A stretch of DNA of 64,000 nt from Chloroflexota bacterium (GTDB lineage Bacteria > Chloroflexota > UBA6077 > JACCZL01), in the NCBI GenBank assembly GCA_020845495.1, contig JADLFM010000243.1, positions 117,266 through 181,265 on the forward strand. The letters run 5' to 3'. The notes beneath the pieces are model-generated. The model made no database searches. It was not told where the DNA came from and saw only the letters and a program-made list of their open reading frames with translations. Position 1 is the stretch's first letter. The number at the start of each line of letters is the position of its first letter. This document shows, piece by piece, positions 1 through 10,000 of the stretch. A program made the position numbers and the translations under genes.

Positions 1-591
1 ACGCTCGGGCCGGCGCTCCGAGCGACGTATCCCTATCAAGCCAGCAGCGCCCAGACCGCGATCATCAGCCGCTTTCCGCTCCTCGACGACCGCGACAATC
101 CCCACCTCGCGGGTGCTCACGACGTCCTAACCGTCACCATCGTGGTGGGCGACCGACCGGTTTCACTGACTGCCGTCCACCTCCGCCGGATCGACGGCTA
201 CACCGGCCTCGGGTCCGGCCCGCTGCCGCTCCTGCGGGCAATCCGCACCTTCTCCACAGCCGAGCGAGATGCTGCCGTGGACGCACTCATGTCGCAAGCC
301 GACTCGGTGGACTACGCTCGGGTGATCGTCGGCGACTTCAACATGACCCCAACGAGCCGAGCGTACGGCCTCATGACAGGAGCGATGCGGGACTCGTTCC
401 GGGAGGCCGGCTGGGGTCTCGGCCACTCCTACCCCACCACCCTTCGCTCGCTCCGATCCGGCCTATCGGTGCCGCTGCTGCGGATCGACTATGTCTTCCA
501 CTCGGACGCGTTGGTCGCCACGAGCGCCCGAGTCGGCCCAGGCGGCGGCTCCGATCACCTGCCGGTCGTGTCGGATCTCGCGTTCCGCTAG
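1..591 (+). CDS. Endonuclease/exonuclease/phosphatase (EEP) family protein, C-terminal part
   Basis: The reading frame is open from the first base, so the N-terminus lies outside the window and 196 residues remain. The EEP (DNase I-like) fold is shown by GDFNMTP, the usual metal/catalytic Asp-Phe-Asn motif, by RIDYVFHS, and by the terminal GSDHLPVVSDL, which carries the catalytic Asp-His pair. These are the last three landmarks of the family in the right order. Members hydrolyse phosphodiesters in nucleic acids or phospholipids; the substrate cannot be told from this fragment. A hairpin repeat follows 43 bases after the stop. Family assignment is firm, function open. Confidence 0.85.
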   Translation, partial: TLGPALRATYPYQASSAQTAIISRFPLLDDRDNPHLAGAHDVLTVTIVVGDRPVSLTAVHLRRIDGYTGLGSGPLPLLRAIRTFSTAERDAAVDALMSQADSVDYARVIVGDFNMTPTSRAYGLMTGAMRDSFREAGWGLGHSYPTTLRSLRSGLSVPLLRIDYVFHSDALVATSARVGPGGGSDHLPVVSDLAFR

Positions 592-633
592 CCTGGACTG
601 CGCATGAGGCCGGGCGGGCGCAGGTCTCGTTCG

Positions 634-674
634 CCTCTCCCTCTGGGAGAGGTCGCGCGTAGCGCGGGTGAGGG
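634..674. repeat. REP-like inverted repeat / possible terminator
   Basis: CCTCTCCC (634-641) and GGGAGAGG (645-652) form an 8-bp stem with a 3-nt loop, followed by a small GCGCG/CGCG dyad and GGTGAGGG. This layout resembles a short dispersed intergenic element that I recall from many GC-rich bacterial genomes. Lying just after a stop codon it could also end transcription. The rest of the 592-947 gap holds nothing I can recognise. Confidence 0.45.
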
Positions 675-947
675 CTCTTGGTGAGCGTACCCTCATCTCA
701 GCCCGCCTCCCTGCCAGGCTACCCAGTACCCACAAGTCCAGGAGGGCCTTCCCCCGACGTTCCCGAACGCCTCGGCGAGGGTCTGCGTGGCAATCCGCAC
801 GTAGAGACCGGCTCTGACCAGGCCCGTTGTGGGGTCACAAGTGGTCTGGGGCGGTACATGAAGGCACTCGGTTGCCCATTCATGGCCGAAAAGGGGCGAT
901 GAAAACGTGGGTGGTGGGTAGCCCTGCTGACAGAAGGAGCGGATGCG

Positions 948-1673
948 TTAGCCTGCGAGCGGCGGGACGCGTACGCCCCGCCCGTGGCGCTGGATGATCC
1001 GCGCCGGCACGCCAACCACGGTGACATGGGATGGCACGTCGTCGATGACGACCGCGCCGGCGCCCACCACCGACCACTCGCCGATCCGGACGTTATCGAT
1101 CACCGTCGCACTGGCCCCGATGAAGCAGCCCTCACCCAGGGTGGCGGACCCGCAAATCGCAGCGCCCGGGTTCACGTTGACGAACGACGCGACGGCGGTA
1201 TCGTGGGAGATCGAGCTCCCGACGTTCACGATACAGTGTTCGCCGATGGTGACGTGCGCGGTGACGATGGCACCGGGCGCGATGCAGGTGCCCACTCCGA
1301 CGCTCACCGGGTCGCCAATCGTTGCCAGCGGATGCCGCATTGTCCAGGCTCGCAGGTTCTCGGCCCCAAGTCCCTCGACGCGCCGGACCAGCCGTGCCCG
1401 TACCCGATTGTCCCCGACGGCCGTCATGTACGAGAACGCGACGTCTCGATGTGCTCTCAGGTAGTCACCCAGTTGCTCGACGCCGCCGAGCAGAGGTGCG
1501 CCCTCGTAGGTGTCGTCGAAGCGGTGGTCGTCGACGAAGCCGCAGAGGATGATTGGCTCGCCCTCAGCCTGGAGGGTGCGAACGTAGGACGCCACTTCGC
1601 GGGCGTGGCCGCCGGCGCCGACGACGATCAGGGCGCGCGAGATGTTCTCGTCCATCACTCCCACCATCCTCAT
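948..1673 (-). CDS. NeuD/PglD-type sugar O/N-acyltransferase
   Basis: The 241-residue protein has an N-terminal Rossmann-like part (IVVGAGGHAREV near residue 16) followed by a left-handed beta-helix of hexapeptide repeats (about residues 110-215), the architecture of NeuD, PglD and VioB acetyltransferases. The SSISHD segment holds the expected catalytic-base histidine, and the end GVPARII is typical. Such enzymes acetylate an amino or hydroxyl group on a nucleotide sugar using acetyl-CoA. The start overlaps the stop of the epimerase gene as ATGA, so translation is probably coupled; an internal Met at residue 7 is an alternative start. It is the last gene of the glycan set, after the aminotransferase that could make its amino-sugar substrate. 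Confidence 0.85.
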   Translation of the reverse strand: MRMVGVMDENISRALIVVGAGGHAREVASYVRTLQAEGEPIILCGFVDDHRFDDTYEGAPLLGGVEQLGDYLRAHRDVAFSYMTAVGDNRVRARLVRRVEGLGAENLRAWTMRHPLATIGDPVSVGVGTCIAPGAIVTAHVTIGEHCIVNVGSSISHDTAVASFVNVNPGAAICGSATLGEGCFIGASATVIDNVRIGEWSVVGAGAVVIDDVPSHVTVVGVPARIIQRHGRGVRVPPLAG

Positions 1674-2722
1674 GCCCAGGCGGGCATCCTCGCTGAGGTT
1701 ATCGCGTCCGCCTGGCCGGCGCCCGCCCGGGGAGACAACGCTGCGGACTGGGTACCCACTTCAAGTGCTGGGGCGTCCCGCTGGAGGATCGGCTCCAGAT
1801 CGCGGATTCGCCCGCTCACGATCGCCTCGACCAGTTCTCTCGCTCCGTCCTCGACGCTGCTGCACGCCGCGAATCCCTCGGCGCGCAGCCGCCGTGTCGA
1901 GACACGGTAGTCACGGCGATCGAGATCCGAGGCGGCGCGATGGCGAACGATCAGCCCTGGCAGCAGGCGGCGGAACGTCGCGGCCAGATCGATGACTCGC
2001 AGATTCACGTGTGCGATGTTGTAGACTGCGTGGCGGAGCGCTGGCCGCTCGGCGACGTGAACGAACGCCTGCGCACAGTCACGGACGTGGAGCAGCGGCC
2101 GCCATTGGAGGCCGTCACCAAAAATGTTAATCTCGCCGGTGCGCGTGCCCTGAAGCGCGAAGATATTGGCCACCAGGTCGAAGCGCATCCGTGGCGAATA
2201 CCCGAATAAGGTGCCGTTCCGTAGGATGGTGGGCCGCCAGGCATCGTCGGCAAGATCGAGCAGGGCGCGCTCGGCCGCGGCCTTGGAGGCGGCGTAGGTG
2301 GTGAGCGGCGCAAGCGCCCCGTCCTCGTCTTGCTCGCCGGCCGCCTCGCCGTATACCGAACAGGATGACGCAAACACGAAGCGCTGGCGGCGGGCACGGC
2401 TGAGCCGTGCAAGTTGGACGGTCGCGTCGACGTTGAGGCTCCAGGTCAGTTCAGGATTCACATCGGCCGATGGATCGTTCGAGATGGCCGCGAGGTGGAT
2501 AACCGTCTCGCGATCGTCGAGCATCTCGGCGGCAAAGCGCCGATCCGCACCCAGGCGTCGGACGTCATCGCGAACCAGTTCGATTCGGCCGCGGAACGGA
2601 CGCGCATGTTCGAGGCCGCCGTCACCGGAGTCCAGCACTCGGACATGGTGCCCGCGCCCGATGAGCTCGGGCACCAGCCGCGAGCCCACGTAGCCGGCGC
2701 CGCCAGTCAGCAGGATGCGCAT
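1670..2722 (-). CDS. NAD-dependent epimerase/dehydratase (extended SDR)
   Basis: This 350-residue extended short-chain dehydrogenase begins with the nucleotide-binding TGGAGYVG motif (residues 6-13). It has VIHLAA, SSCSVYG (the catalytic Ser region) and a YAASK motif as the Tyr-Lys pair. Family members epimerise, dehydrate or reduce nucleotide-diphosphate sugars in the cytoplasm. GGGGAGG lies eight bases before the ATG, supporting this start. It sits 70 bases after the aminotransferase gene and overlaps the acyltransferase start by four bases. The last ~60 residues are Ala/Arg-rich and look unstructured. The sugar substrate cannot be deduced. Confidence 0.88.
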   Translation of the reverse strand: MRILLTGGAGYVGSRLVPELIGRGHHVRVLDSGDGGLEHARPFRGRIELVRDDVRRLGADRRFAAEMLDDRETVIHLAAISNDPSADVNPELTWSLNVDATVQLARLSRARRQRFVFASSCSVYGEAAGEQDEDGALAPLTTYAASKAAAERALLDLADDAWRPTILRNGTLFGYSPRMRFDLVANIFALQGTRTGEINIFGDGLQWRPLLHVRDCAQAFVHVAERPALRHAVYNIAHVNLRVIDLAATFRRLLPGLIVRHRAASDLDRRDYRVSTRRLRAEGFAACSSVEDGARELVEAIVSGRIRDLEPILQRDAPALEVGTQSAALSPRAGAGQADAITSARMPAWA

Positions 2723-2792
2723 CGGAGACCTCCCCTGCCTGGCCAGCCGGCTGGCCGGACCTCACGGTGTCGCCGGCGGGCGGCAGGCTGGC

Positions 2793-3977
2793 TTACCGGC
2801 ATGCCAGCTCGGCCTCAGCGTCGGCCAGCGCTGCTACCACGTAGTCCATTTCGTCTTCGCCGATCGAGGTGTAGAAGGGGAGCGTGATGACACGCTGGCT
2901 CAGGTGCTCTGTCCGGCAGAGCGGCCGGTCGGCAAGCCCCCTGAAGCTCGCCTGCTGGTGGACGGGCGGCGAGAAGTAGGCGCGCGTCTCGATGCCACGG
3001 GCGGCCAGAAACTCGATGACCCGGTCGCGGCAGCCTTCGAGCGCGGCGGGTACTACGACGGTGAAGTCCTTGAAGGTGTGCACGACCGTCGCCGGCCAGG
3101 GGGTGAGGCGAAACGACGTTGCCCGTTCGACGCGGTTGGCGTAGGCCCGCGCCTTCCGCTGGCGCTCCACGATGAGCGCTGGCAAGCGGCGGATAGTCGC
3201 CAGCCCGACGATTGCGTGAAACTCACTCATCTTGCCGTTGAGGCCGGGCCAGAAGGCGTTGTAGTCCGCCTCGATGCCGTAATTGCGCATCTTGCGGAGC
3301 CGCTGAATGAGCCCAAGATTGTGGCTTGCTACCATCCCGCCCTCGACGCTGACCAGGGCCTTGGTGACGGAGAGCGAGAACACCTCGGCGCTCCCGAACA
3401 TTCCTACCGGCCGGCCCTCGATTGACGAGCCAAACGCGTGAGCGGCGTCGTAGACGATGGGAATCGGTCGGCCAGCCTGACGGGCGGCATCGCTCACGAT
3501 CTGCTCGAGTGCATCTACCTGGCAGGGCAGCCCGAAGGTGTGGACAGGCACCACGGCCCCGACGTCGTCGTGCGTCGCCAGCAACATGGCGAGGTCGCCC
3601 GGGTCGAGCGTGAAGTCCTCGCCGATCTCGGCGAATGTCGGAACCCCGCCGGCGTACCGAATCGCCTGGGCAGTCGCCATGAAGGTGAAGCTCGGAACGA
3701 TGACCCGTTGTCCCGGCTTCAGGCCGAGTGCCTGGAGGGTGAACAGCAGCCCGAGCGTCCCCGACGAGACGGCAACCACGTGCGTGCCGAGCAGAGCGCT
3801 GGCGGCCTCCTCCAGCCGTCTCACGTAGGCGCCGAAATTGGTGACCTGACCGTTTTCGAGGATCTCCCGAATCGGCCCAGCGACCTCCTCGAACGAGGGC
3901 AGGTCTGGGCGGATGAGCGGCACCCGCTGGACCGCTGCCACAGTCCGGGTGCTGACGGAGACCTCGGCGGTCATCAT
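2793..3977 (-). CDS. DegT/DnrJ/EryC1/StrS-family sugar aminotransferase
   Basis: This PLP enzyme of about 394 residues transfers an amino group to a keto nucleotide sugar. Seen in the sequence are VPSFTFMATAQAI, PVHTFGLPCQ, DAAHAFGS (the PLP-ring Asp region near residue 175) and SLSVTKAL, with Lys206 as the Schiff-base lysine, followed by EGG. The frame is open further upstream, but AAGGAGAG six bases before the ATG at 3977 fixes this start; the upstream extension is Arg/Pro-rich and unlike the family. It lies 65 bases after the FkbM gene. It should supply the amine that the NeuD-like enzyme encoded two genes later acetylates. Confidence 0.9.
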   Translation of the reverse strand: MMTAEVSVSTRTVAAVQRVPLIRPDLPSFEEVAGPIREILENGQVTNFGAYVRRLEEAASALLGTHVVAVSSGTLGLLFTLQALGLKPGQRVIVPSFTFMATAQAIRYAGGVPTFAEIGEDFTLDPGDLAMLLATHDDVGAVVPVHTFGLPCQVDALEQIVSDAARQAGRPIPIVYDAAHAFGSSIEGRPVGMFGSAEVFSLSVTKALVSVEGGMVASHNLGLIQRLRKMRNYGIEADYNAFWPGLNGKMSEFHAIVGLATIRRLPALIVERQRKARAYANRVERATSFRLTPWPATVVHTFKDFTVVVPAALEGCRDRVIEFLAARGIETRAYFSPPVHQQASFRGLADRPLCRTEHLSQRVITLPFYTSIGEDEMDYVVAALADAEAELACR

Positions 3978-4042
3978 GCCACTCTCCTTGTCGGGCCGAT
4001 TCAGGGCGATCGGATGCGCGCGCGCCTCGAGCATGGAGGTCG

Positions 4043-5245
4043 TCAGCGCCGTGCTGCACGGGGGCGGGCGAAGAGGAAGGCCTTTTCGCCGTGGGCCGCG
4101 ACGCACTCGAGGAAGAAGTCGTAGCCTGAAGTCAGCGCATCCAGATGGCGCGGGATCGTCACGAGATCACCCTCGTCATGGGAGAGCGCGACGACGAGCG
4201 TCGGCCGATGGCGCAGGATCGTCGCACGGGCGCCGACGAGCGCTGCGAGCTCGAGCCCGTCGACGTCGAGCTTGATCGAGTCCACGCGGTCGAGCCCCAT
4301 ATCCGCAATGAGGTCGTCGATGGCGACCGTCGGAACGTCCGCGACGAACGATCCCCAGGGGTCCATTCGCACTGGCGTTGGCGTGGCCGATGGCCCGTCC
4401 GGCTCGTAGCCGACCGTATCGCCGGAGCGATCGCTTACCGCCCGCTCGATGACGCTGATACGCTCGCGGAGGCGCGGGTTGAGCGCCAGGTTCTCTTCGA
4501 TCAGGGCGCACTTGCTCGCGACGAGTTCCACGGCGTAGACCCGCCCGTTCGGTCCGACGAGATCGGCGAAGTAGAGTGCGGCGTCCCCCCAGCAGCTTCC
4601 GGCGTCGATGACGACGCCGCCCGGCTGGGCGCGCACGGTCGTACTGCCGCGGACGTAGGCGTACTGTTCGAGCAGGAACGTGTCGAGGACGCGCCCTCGG
4701 TCGGCGTGAAGCTCGATCGGACCGTGCATGCCCGGGATGCGGTACCGATTGAAGTCTGGCCGCCACGGATGCTTTGTACGCTGGGCGAGCAACAGATCCT
4801 GGTCGACGCGCGCCTGCATCGACTGATACGAGGGACGGGCGCCCGGTCGCGCCAGGTCAGTTCGTCCGACGATGCGGCAGCGGAGCAGATCGACGAGCAC
4901 GCTGCGTGAATAGTCATCAGCCAGGCGGTCATGCAGCCACGCGAGCTGCTCGAGGTTGTCGACGGCGAATTGCCGATGCCGCTCCGTATCGACGGTGGAT
5001 GCGTGCAGCGTGCCGATACCCAGGCTCGACACTAGCGGTCCGAGGGTGCCGGTGACTGCCTCACGCACCCGGCGGCCAAGCGCGCTGCCAGCGTGCGGAG
5101 GTTCGACAGGCCGACGACGCTGGTGGTTGTCGTCTCCGTTGAGGTCCGGGGCGAGCGCCGTCACGAGCGGATGCGGGGCGGCGTCGGGTGCGTCGGGAAA
5201 CGGAGTAACCGGCAACTCGGGCATGGGGCTCGCCGCGCCGATCAT
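4043..5245 (-). CDS. FkbM-family SAM-dependent methyltransferase
   Basis: The 400-residue protein carries the FkbM methyltransferase domain at about residues 205-385. VIDAGSCWGDAALYF is the SAM-binding loop, VYAVELVASK the acidic ribose contact, and IDDLIADMGLDRVDSIKLDVDG the family hallmark. The ~170 residues before it have no domain I recognise. FkbM enzymes O-methylate hydroxyls on sugars or polyketides. AGGAGT six bases before the ATG supports the start. Between GT2 and the aminotransferase it probably methylates a glycan component. The 283-base gap upstream shows no clear promoter. Confidence 0.85.
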   Translation of the reverse strand: MIGAASPMPELPVTPFPDAPDAAPHPLVTALAPDLNGDDNHQRRRPVEPPHAGSALGRRVREAVTGTLGPLVSSLGIGTLHASTVDTERHRQFAVDNLEQLAWLHDRLADDYSRSVLVDLLRCRIVGRTDLARPGARPSYQSMQARVDQDLLLAQRTKHPWRPDFNRYRIPGMHGPIELHADRGRVLDTFLLEQYAYVRGSTTVRAQPGGVVIDAGSCWGDAALYFADLVGPNGRVYAVELVASKCALIEENLALNPRLRERISVIERAVSDRSGDTVGYEPDGPSATPTPVRMDPWGSFVADVPTVAIDDLIADMGLDRVDSIKLDVDGLELAALVGARATILRHRPTLVVALSHDEGDLVTIPRHLDALTSGYDFFLECVAAHGEKAFLFARPRAARR

Positions 5246-5528
5246 CGGATTACTCCTGTCGCTGGTGTCGTAAGGCTGCGCGAGACGTTACGGTTTGCGA
5301 AGGTCTGACAAGACCAGAGATGCCACGGCCCCGCGGCCAAAACGGCAACGAATCTGCTCGACTTCGTAGTGTGACTGCCCAGGAGTGTAGGGGCGCGAGA
5401 ACGATGTCCCTGTGAAACAGCCGTTGAATGTCGGTTGACAAGGCCGCAGTTCGCCGGCAGCGTGGGCAGGGAGGTGCTCGAGACGGATGTTGGCGGCAGA
5501 GACGGGCAAGGAGGCCGCCTGGCAGACG

Positions 5529-6626
5529 TCAGGAGTGCGATCGGGCTGGCTGAACCGCGCGGCGCACCGAGCCGCCGTCGGGTAGGCGCAGCAGGACGTT
5601 GACGCGCGACAGGGCCGGAGCCCGCGAATACTCGACGGCCCGAATCGTCTGGGGGCGCACTGGCCGGCGCGACCGCGCGATCCTCGGCAGCGCCCGGAAT
5701 GCATGGTACACGGCCCGCGCGTAGCAGTTCGGGCCGTCACCGCAGCCCACGACGACGGCCCAGACGGCGCATTTCAGTACCGTTCGCCAGACCGCCAGCC
5801 CGAGCGGGTAATACTTCCAGATCGTCCAGAGCTCGTTCCGGAGCTTGAAGTACATCCGGTGCTCGTCAGGGAGCTCCTGGCGGTAGCCGGGTCGGTGGCG
5901 GCGGCCGCCCGGCTGGCGTTCGGCAGCATCGGCCGCGAAGAGGCCGCGCCCGACTCGGCCTGACCGCAGGAACGTCACGTCCGGGAGGTACATGATGTCG
6001 TAGCCGGCGTCGACGAGCCGAATGGCGAGGTCACGGCCCTCCGACACGCCGACGTACTCCTCGGGGAAGCCGCCGACGGCTCGGACGGCCGCGCGGCGTA
6101 GCGCGCACATCCCTTCGCAGATCGTCCAGGGCGTCGAGAACTCGCGTCGGCTGTACCGAGCGCGGTCGTGGCCGTACCAGTCCCACCACCAGTCCTCTGA
6201 GCGGTCGGCGTCGTCGACCATCCGCCCGTGGACGGCGGCCAGGTTCGGGGACGACTGGAAGCGTGCGACGATCGCCTCGATGGCGCCCCGGCCGAGCCGG
6301 ACGCCATCGTCGAGCCAGATAACGATGTTGCCTCGGGCCTCGGCCAGCGCGAGGTTCAACCCGGCGCACTCGCCTTGATGTGGCGGTAGCTGCAAGATAC
6401 GCGCTTCGGGGAACGCGGCCTCGACGGATGCCCAGTCTTCAGCCCACGATCCATCGTCGCTCGATCCGTCGCCGACGACTAGCACCTCGAGGCCGGAATC
6501 GTGAGAGCGGCGCAGGTCGGCCAGCGCCGCGTGGACGTTCTGGGCGTGGCCCCAGTTCACCAACGCAAGTGTGACACCGACGGTGGATGGCGCCGGTACC
6601 GGTGGTGCATCGTGGAGTACCTGCAT
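5529..6626 (-). CDS. Glycosyltransferase family 2
   Basis: This 365-residue protein has a GT-A fold. TLALVNWGHAQNV begins the nucleotide-sugar domain, VVGDGSSDDGS replaces the usual VDDGSTDGT, and IVIWLDDGVRLG carries the DxD-like metal site near residue 110. The central part (ALRRAAVRAVGGFPEEYVG, then EGRDLAIRLVDAGYDI) matches the acceptor side of inverting GT2 enzymes. A hydrophobic stretch near residue 275 (WRTVLKCAVWAVVVGCG) may anchor it to the membrane. It is the first gene of the minus-strand glycan set. Donor and acceptor are unknown. Confidence 0.88.
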   Translation of the reverse strand: MQVLHDAPPVPAPSTVGVTLALVNWGHAQNVHAALADLRRSHDSGLEVLVVGDGSSDDGSWAEDWASVEAAFPEARILQLPPHQGECAGLNLALAEARGNIVIWLDDGVRLGRGAIEAIVARFQSSPNLAAVHGRMVDDADRSEDWWWDWYGHDRARYSRREFSTPWTICEGMCALRRAAVRAVGGFPEEYVGVSEGRDLAIRLVDAGYDIMYLPDVTFLRSGRVGRGLFAADAAERQPGGRRHRPGYRQELPDEHRMYFKLRNELWTIWKYYPLGLAVWRTVLKCAVWAVVVGCGDGPNCYARAVYHAFRALPRIARSRRPVRPQTIRAVEYSRAPALSRVNVLLRLPDGGSVRRAVQPARSHS

Positions 6627-6967
6627 GCCCGGGACGCCTCCCGCGAAGTTCTCGCCGAGTCCGGTCGTAGGCAGTCACGACGCCGGCCTCGACGTCAGTG
6701 TCGGGTGTGCCGATGCAGTCGCCGTCAACGACCGATTGAGCGCCAGTTGCCGTTGTGGGCCGTTGCCGGCTCGGCAGCATTGGCGGGGTACCAGTGGCCC
6801 GTTGTCTGCCGCCCCTGGGGCTACCGGCACGACCGCGTGTGTCATTTCGAGGCCATCGGTCTGTACCGCTTCAACGTGACCCCGACCGGCGCGCCGTGGC
6901 GCGGCAGCAGAGCGCCTGTCTGTGCGACTGGCGCGTTCTTGACGCGCACTCATGGCACGTCGCATTG

Positions 6968-6996
6968 TTGACGCAGGGTCGCCGACCGGCTAGTCT
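6968..6996 (+). promoter_or_regulatory. Candidate sigma-70-type promoter
   Basis: TTGACG (6968-6973), a 17-base spacer and TAGTCT (6991-6996) lie 36 bases before the ATG of the cyclase/LuxR gene. Nothing else is recognisable in the 6627-7031 gap, which also holds the divergent upstream region of the GT2 gene. Confidence 0.5.
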
Positions 6997-7031
6997 GCTT
7001 CTCAGGAACGCATCGGCGTGGAGAGAGGGCC

Positions 7032-10000
7032 ATGGCCGATCTGCCGACCGGGATCGTCACCTTTCTGCTTACCGATATCGAGCGCAGTACCGCGCTCTGG
7101 GAGCGCCAGCCGGATGCGATGAGGCTGGCCGTAGCCCGTCATGACGTTCTCGTGCACGGCGCCGTCGAGCAACACGCCGGCATCGTGGTCAAGAGCCGAG
7201 GCGAGGGCGACAGTGTGTTCGCGGTGTTCGGCCGAGTCAGCGACGCCGTTCTGGCCGCCGTGCAGTTGCAGCGGGCGCTACAGGCCGAGCCCTGGCCAGC
7301 TGGCGCCGCGCCGCAGGTGCGGGTCGCGCTCCACACCGGCGAGGCCGAGCTGCGTGACGGTGACTACTTTGGGAGCGCCGTCAATCGCTGCGCCCGCCTG
7401 CGTGCTGCTGCTCACGGCGGACAGATTCTGCTTTCGCAGGCCTCGCGCGATCTGCTGGACAACACCAGACCAGCGAACATTACCGCGATCGATCTGGGCG
7501 AACATCGCCTGCGGGACGTGCCACACCCAGAGCGGATCTATCAAGCGGCGAGCCCGGACCTGCCGCTCGCGTTCCCGCCACTGCGGGGTCTGGATGCGCA
7601 CCCTCAGAACCTCCCGGTGCACCGGAGTGCCCTGATCGGGCGCGAGCGCGAGATCGCCGACGTTAGCAACCTGCTGCTCCGGCCGGACATCGGGCTCGTG
7701 ACGCTGATTGGGCCAGGAGGAACGGGGAAGACTCGACTGGCCGGTCAGGTCGCTGCCGCGGTGCTCGGCGCCTTCCCGGACGGTGCGTTCTTCGTCCCGC
7801 TGGCGCCGATTCGCGAGCCCGAGCTAGTGGCATTGACGATCGGGCAGGTGCTCGGCATCGCCATGGATGCCGGCCGGCCGCCGCTCAACACGCTCGGCGA
7901 GTATCTCCGCGATCGAGCGATGCTGCTCGTGCTGGACAACCTGGAGCAGGTGATCGAGGTCGGCTCCCGGTTCGCCGAGCTGCTGGCAACCTCGGCCCGC
8001 CTGAAGCTGCTGGTCACGAGCCGTGTGGCGCTGCGAGTCTCCGAGGAGCACGCGTACGATGTGCCACCGCTGGCGCTACCACCGCCAGGGTCGCCCGTGG
8101 ACGGCAATGACGTCGTGGCGGCCTGCGCGCGCTACGACGCCATCCGCCTCTTCGTCGAGCGGGCGCAGGCCGTCCGCGCTGATTTTGCACTCACCAGCAC
8201 CAACGCTCGTGACGTCGTGGAGGTGTGCCGCCGCCTCGATGGATTGCCGCTGGCAATCGAACTGGCCGCCGCTCGCGCACGGTTGCTGCCGCCGGCGGCG
8301 ATGCTCGCACGACTGGCCGGACCTATCGACGCGCCGTCCCTGCGGCTCCTGACCGGCGGCCCGCGCGACCAGCCGGCGCGCCTGCAAACGCTTCGTGGCA
8401 CGATCGGTTGGAGCTACGACCTCCTCGAACCGGAGGAGCAGGCGCTGTTTCGTTGTCTGGCTATCTTCGTGGGCGGTTGCACCATCGAGGAAGCCGAAGC
8501 GGCTTATGCGGCCACAGCGCGAGCGCACACCCCGAGCCTCGATGTGCTCGACGGCATCGACTCCTTGCTCGCGCAGAGCCTGTTGCGGCGACAGGACGGC
8601 CCCGATGGCGAACCGCGCTACACCATGCTCGAGACGATCCGCGAATTCGGGCTCGAGAGCCTGGCGTTGACCGGCGAACTGCCGAGCCTCCGCCGCTGGC
8701 ACGCCGAGTACTTTCTGGCGCTTGCCGAGACCGCCGAGCCGCGCATGCGCGGCCCCGAACAGGCTCGATGGCTCGACCGTCTGGCCGCCGAGCATGATAA
8801 CCTGCGCGCGGGCCTCGAATGGGGCCTCTCGCCCGATGGCACTGACGAGATAGCGCTCCGGCTGTGCGGGGCGCTCGCCTGGTTCTGGTACAACCGGTCT
8901 CATCTCGAGGAAGCGCGCCGCCGGCTGGCACAGGTCCTCGCGCGCGGGGCAGGCGCGTCGCTGGCACGCGTCAAGGCGCTGGCCGGGGCCGGCCGGCTGG
9001 CGCACATCCAGCACGATTCGGCGCAGGCACGCGCGCTCCTCTCCGAGAGCCTGGCCCTGGCGCGCGACCTGCGCGACCCATGGTGGGAGGCCTGGGCGCT
9101 CCACCTGCTCGGGCGGGTCGCCTACTTCGACAGAGACGCCGAAACTGCGCGATCGCTCGGCTTCGAGTGTCTGGCAGTCGCGCGGGAGATCGACGACGCG
9201 TGGCTGGTCGGCTGGGCGTTTCATCTGCTCGGCCTGGCATCGCACATCGAAGATGACTTCGTGACAGCCCGACGCTATTATGAGGAAAGCCTGACCATCC
9301 GGCGCCCACTCGACTTCCGTGAGGGGACCAGCACCCTCCTGACGTTGCTCGCTCTGATCGACTTCCGCGAGCGCGACTATCCATCGGCGTGTGCTCGGCT
9401 CCAGGAAAGCCTCGACTTGCTGTGGGGAATCGACTGGGCGTGGCTCATGGGGAACCTCATAGCCCAGTTCCTGGCAGTAGCTGTTGCCATCGGGCAGCTC
9501 GAGCGGGGCGCCCGCCTCTGGGGCGCACTCACGACGTTGAGCGAATCCGTCAGCACCCGCCCGATTCCGCTGGTGGAAGCGTTCCTCGGCCCGGCACTCG
9601 AGTCCGCACGGCATACGCTTGGCGAGGAAGCATTTACCGTTGCCCGTCAGGCGGGGCAACGGATGTCCCGGGATGACATCATGGCCGAGATCCGCGCGAT
9701 CTCGGTGGTGACGCCTCCGAGTGTCGCGGCAGGTCACGCGGCCGGTGGCGCGACGATGGCTGCGCTCGCTGACCCGTCGTCCGATGCGCCATCTGGCACC
9801 GGGGGCACGCCGACTCCCTCAGCGATGAGCTCGGCGCTGGCCCGCACGCGCGCTGCTTTCCCAGCGGGCCTCACCGCGCGTGAGGTCGAGGTGTTGCGGT
9901 TGATCGCAGCCGGCGCCACGAGCAAGGAGATCGCTCAGCGTCTGGTGATTAGCATCCATACGGTCGAGCGGCACATCACCCACACCTACCAGAAGATCGG

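Noticed and set aside
8076..9737. Minus-strand 553-residue ORF inside the cyclase/LuxR gene
   Set aside because: Composition is that of a shadow frame, and the plus-strand protein has continuous recognisable domains.
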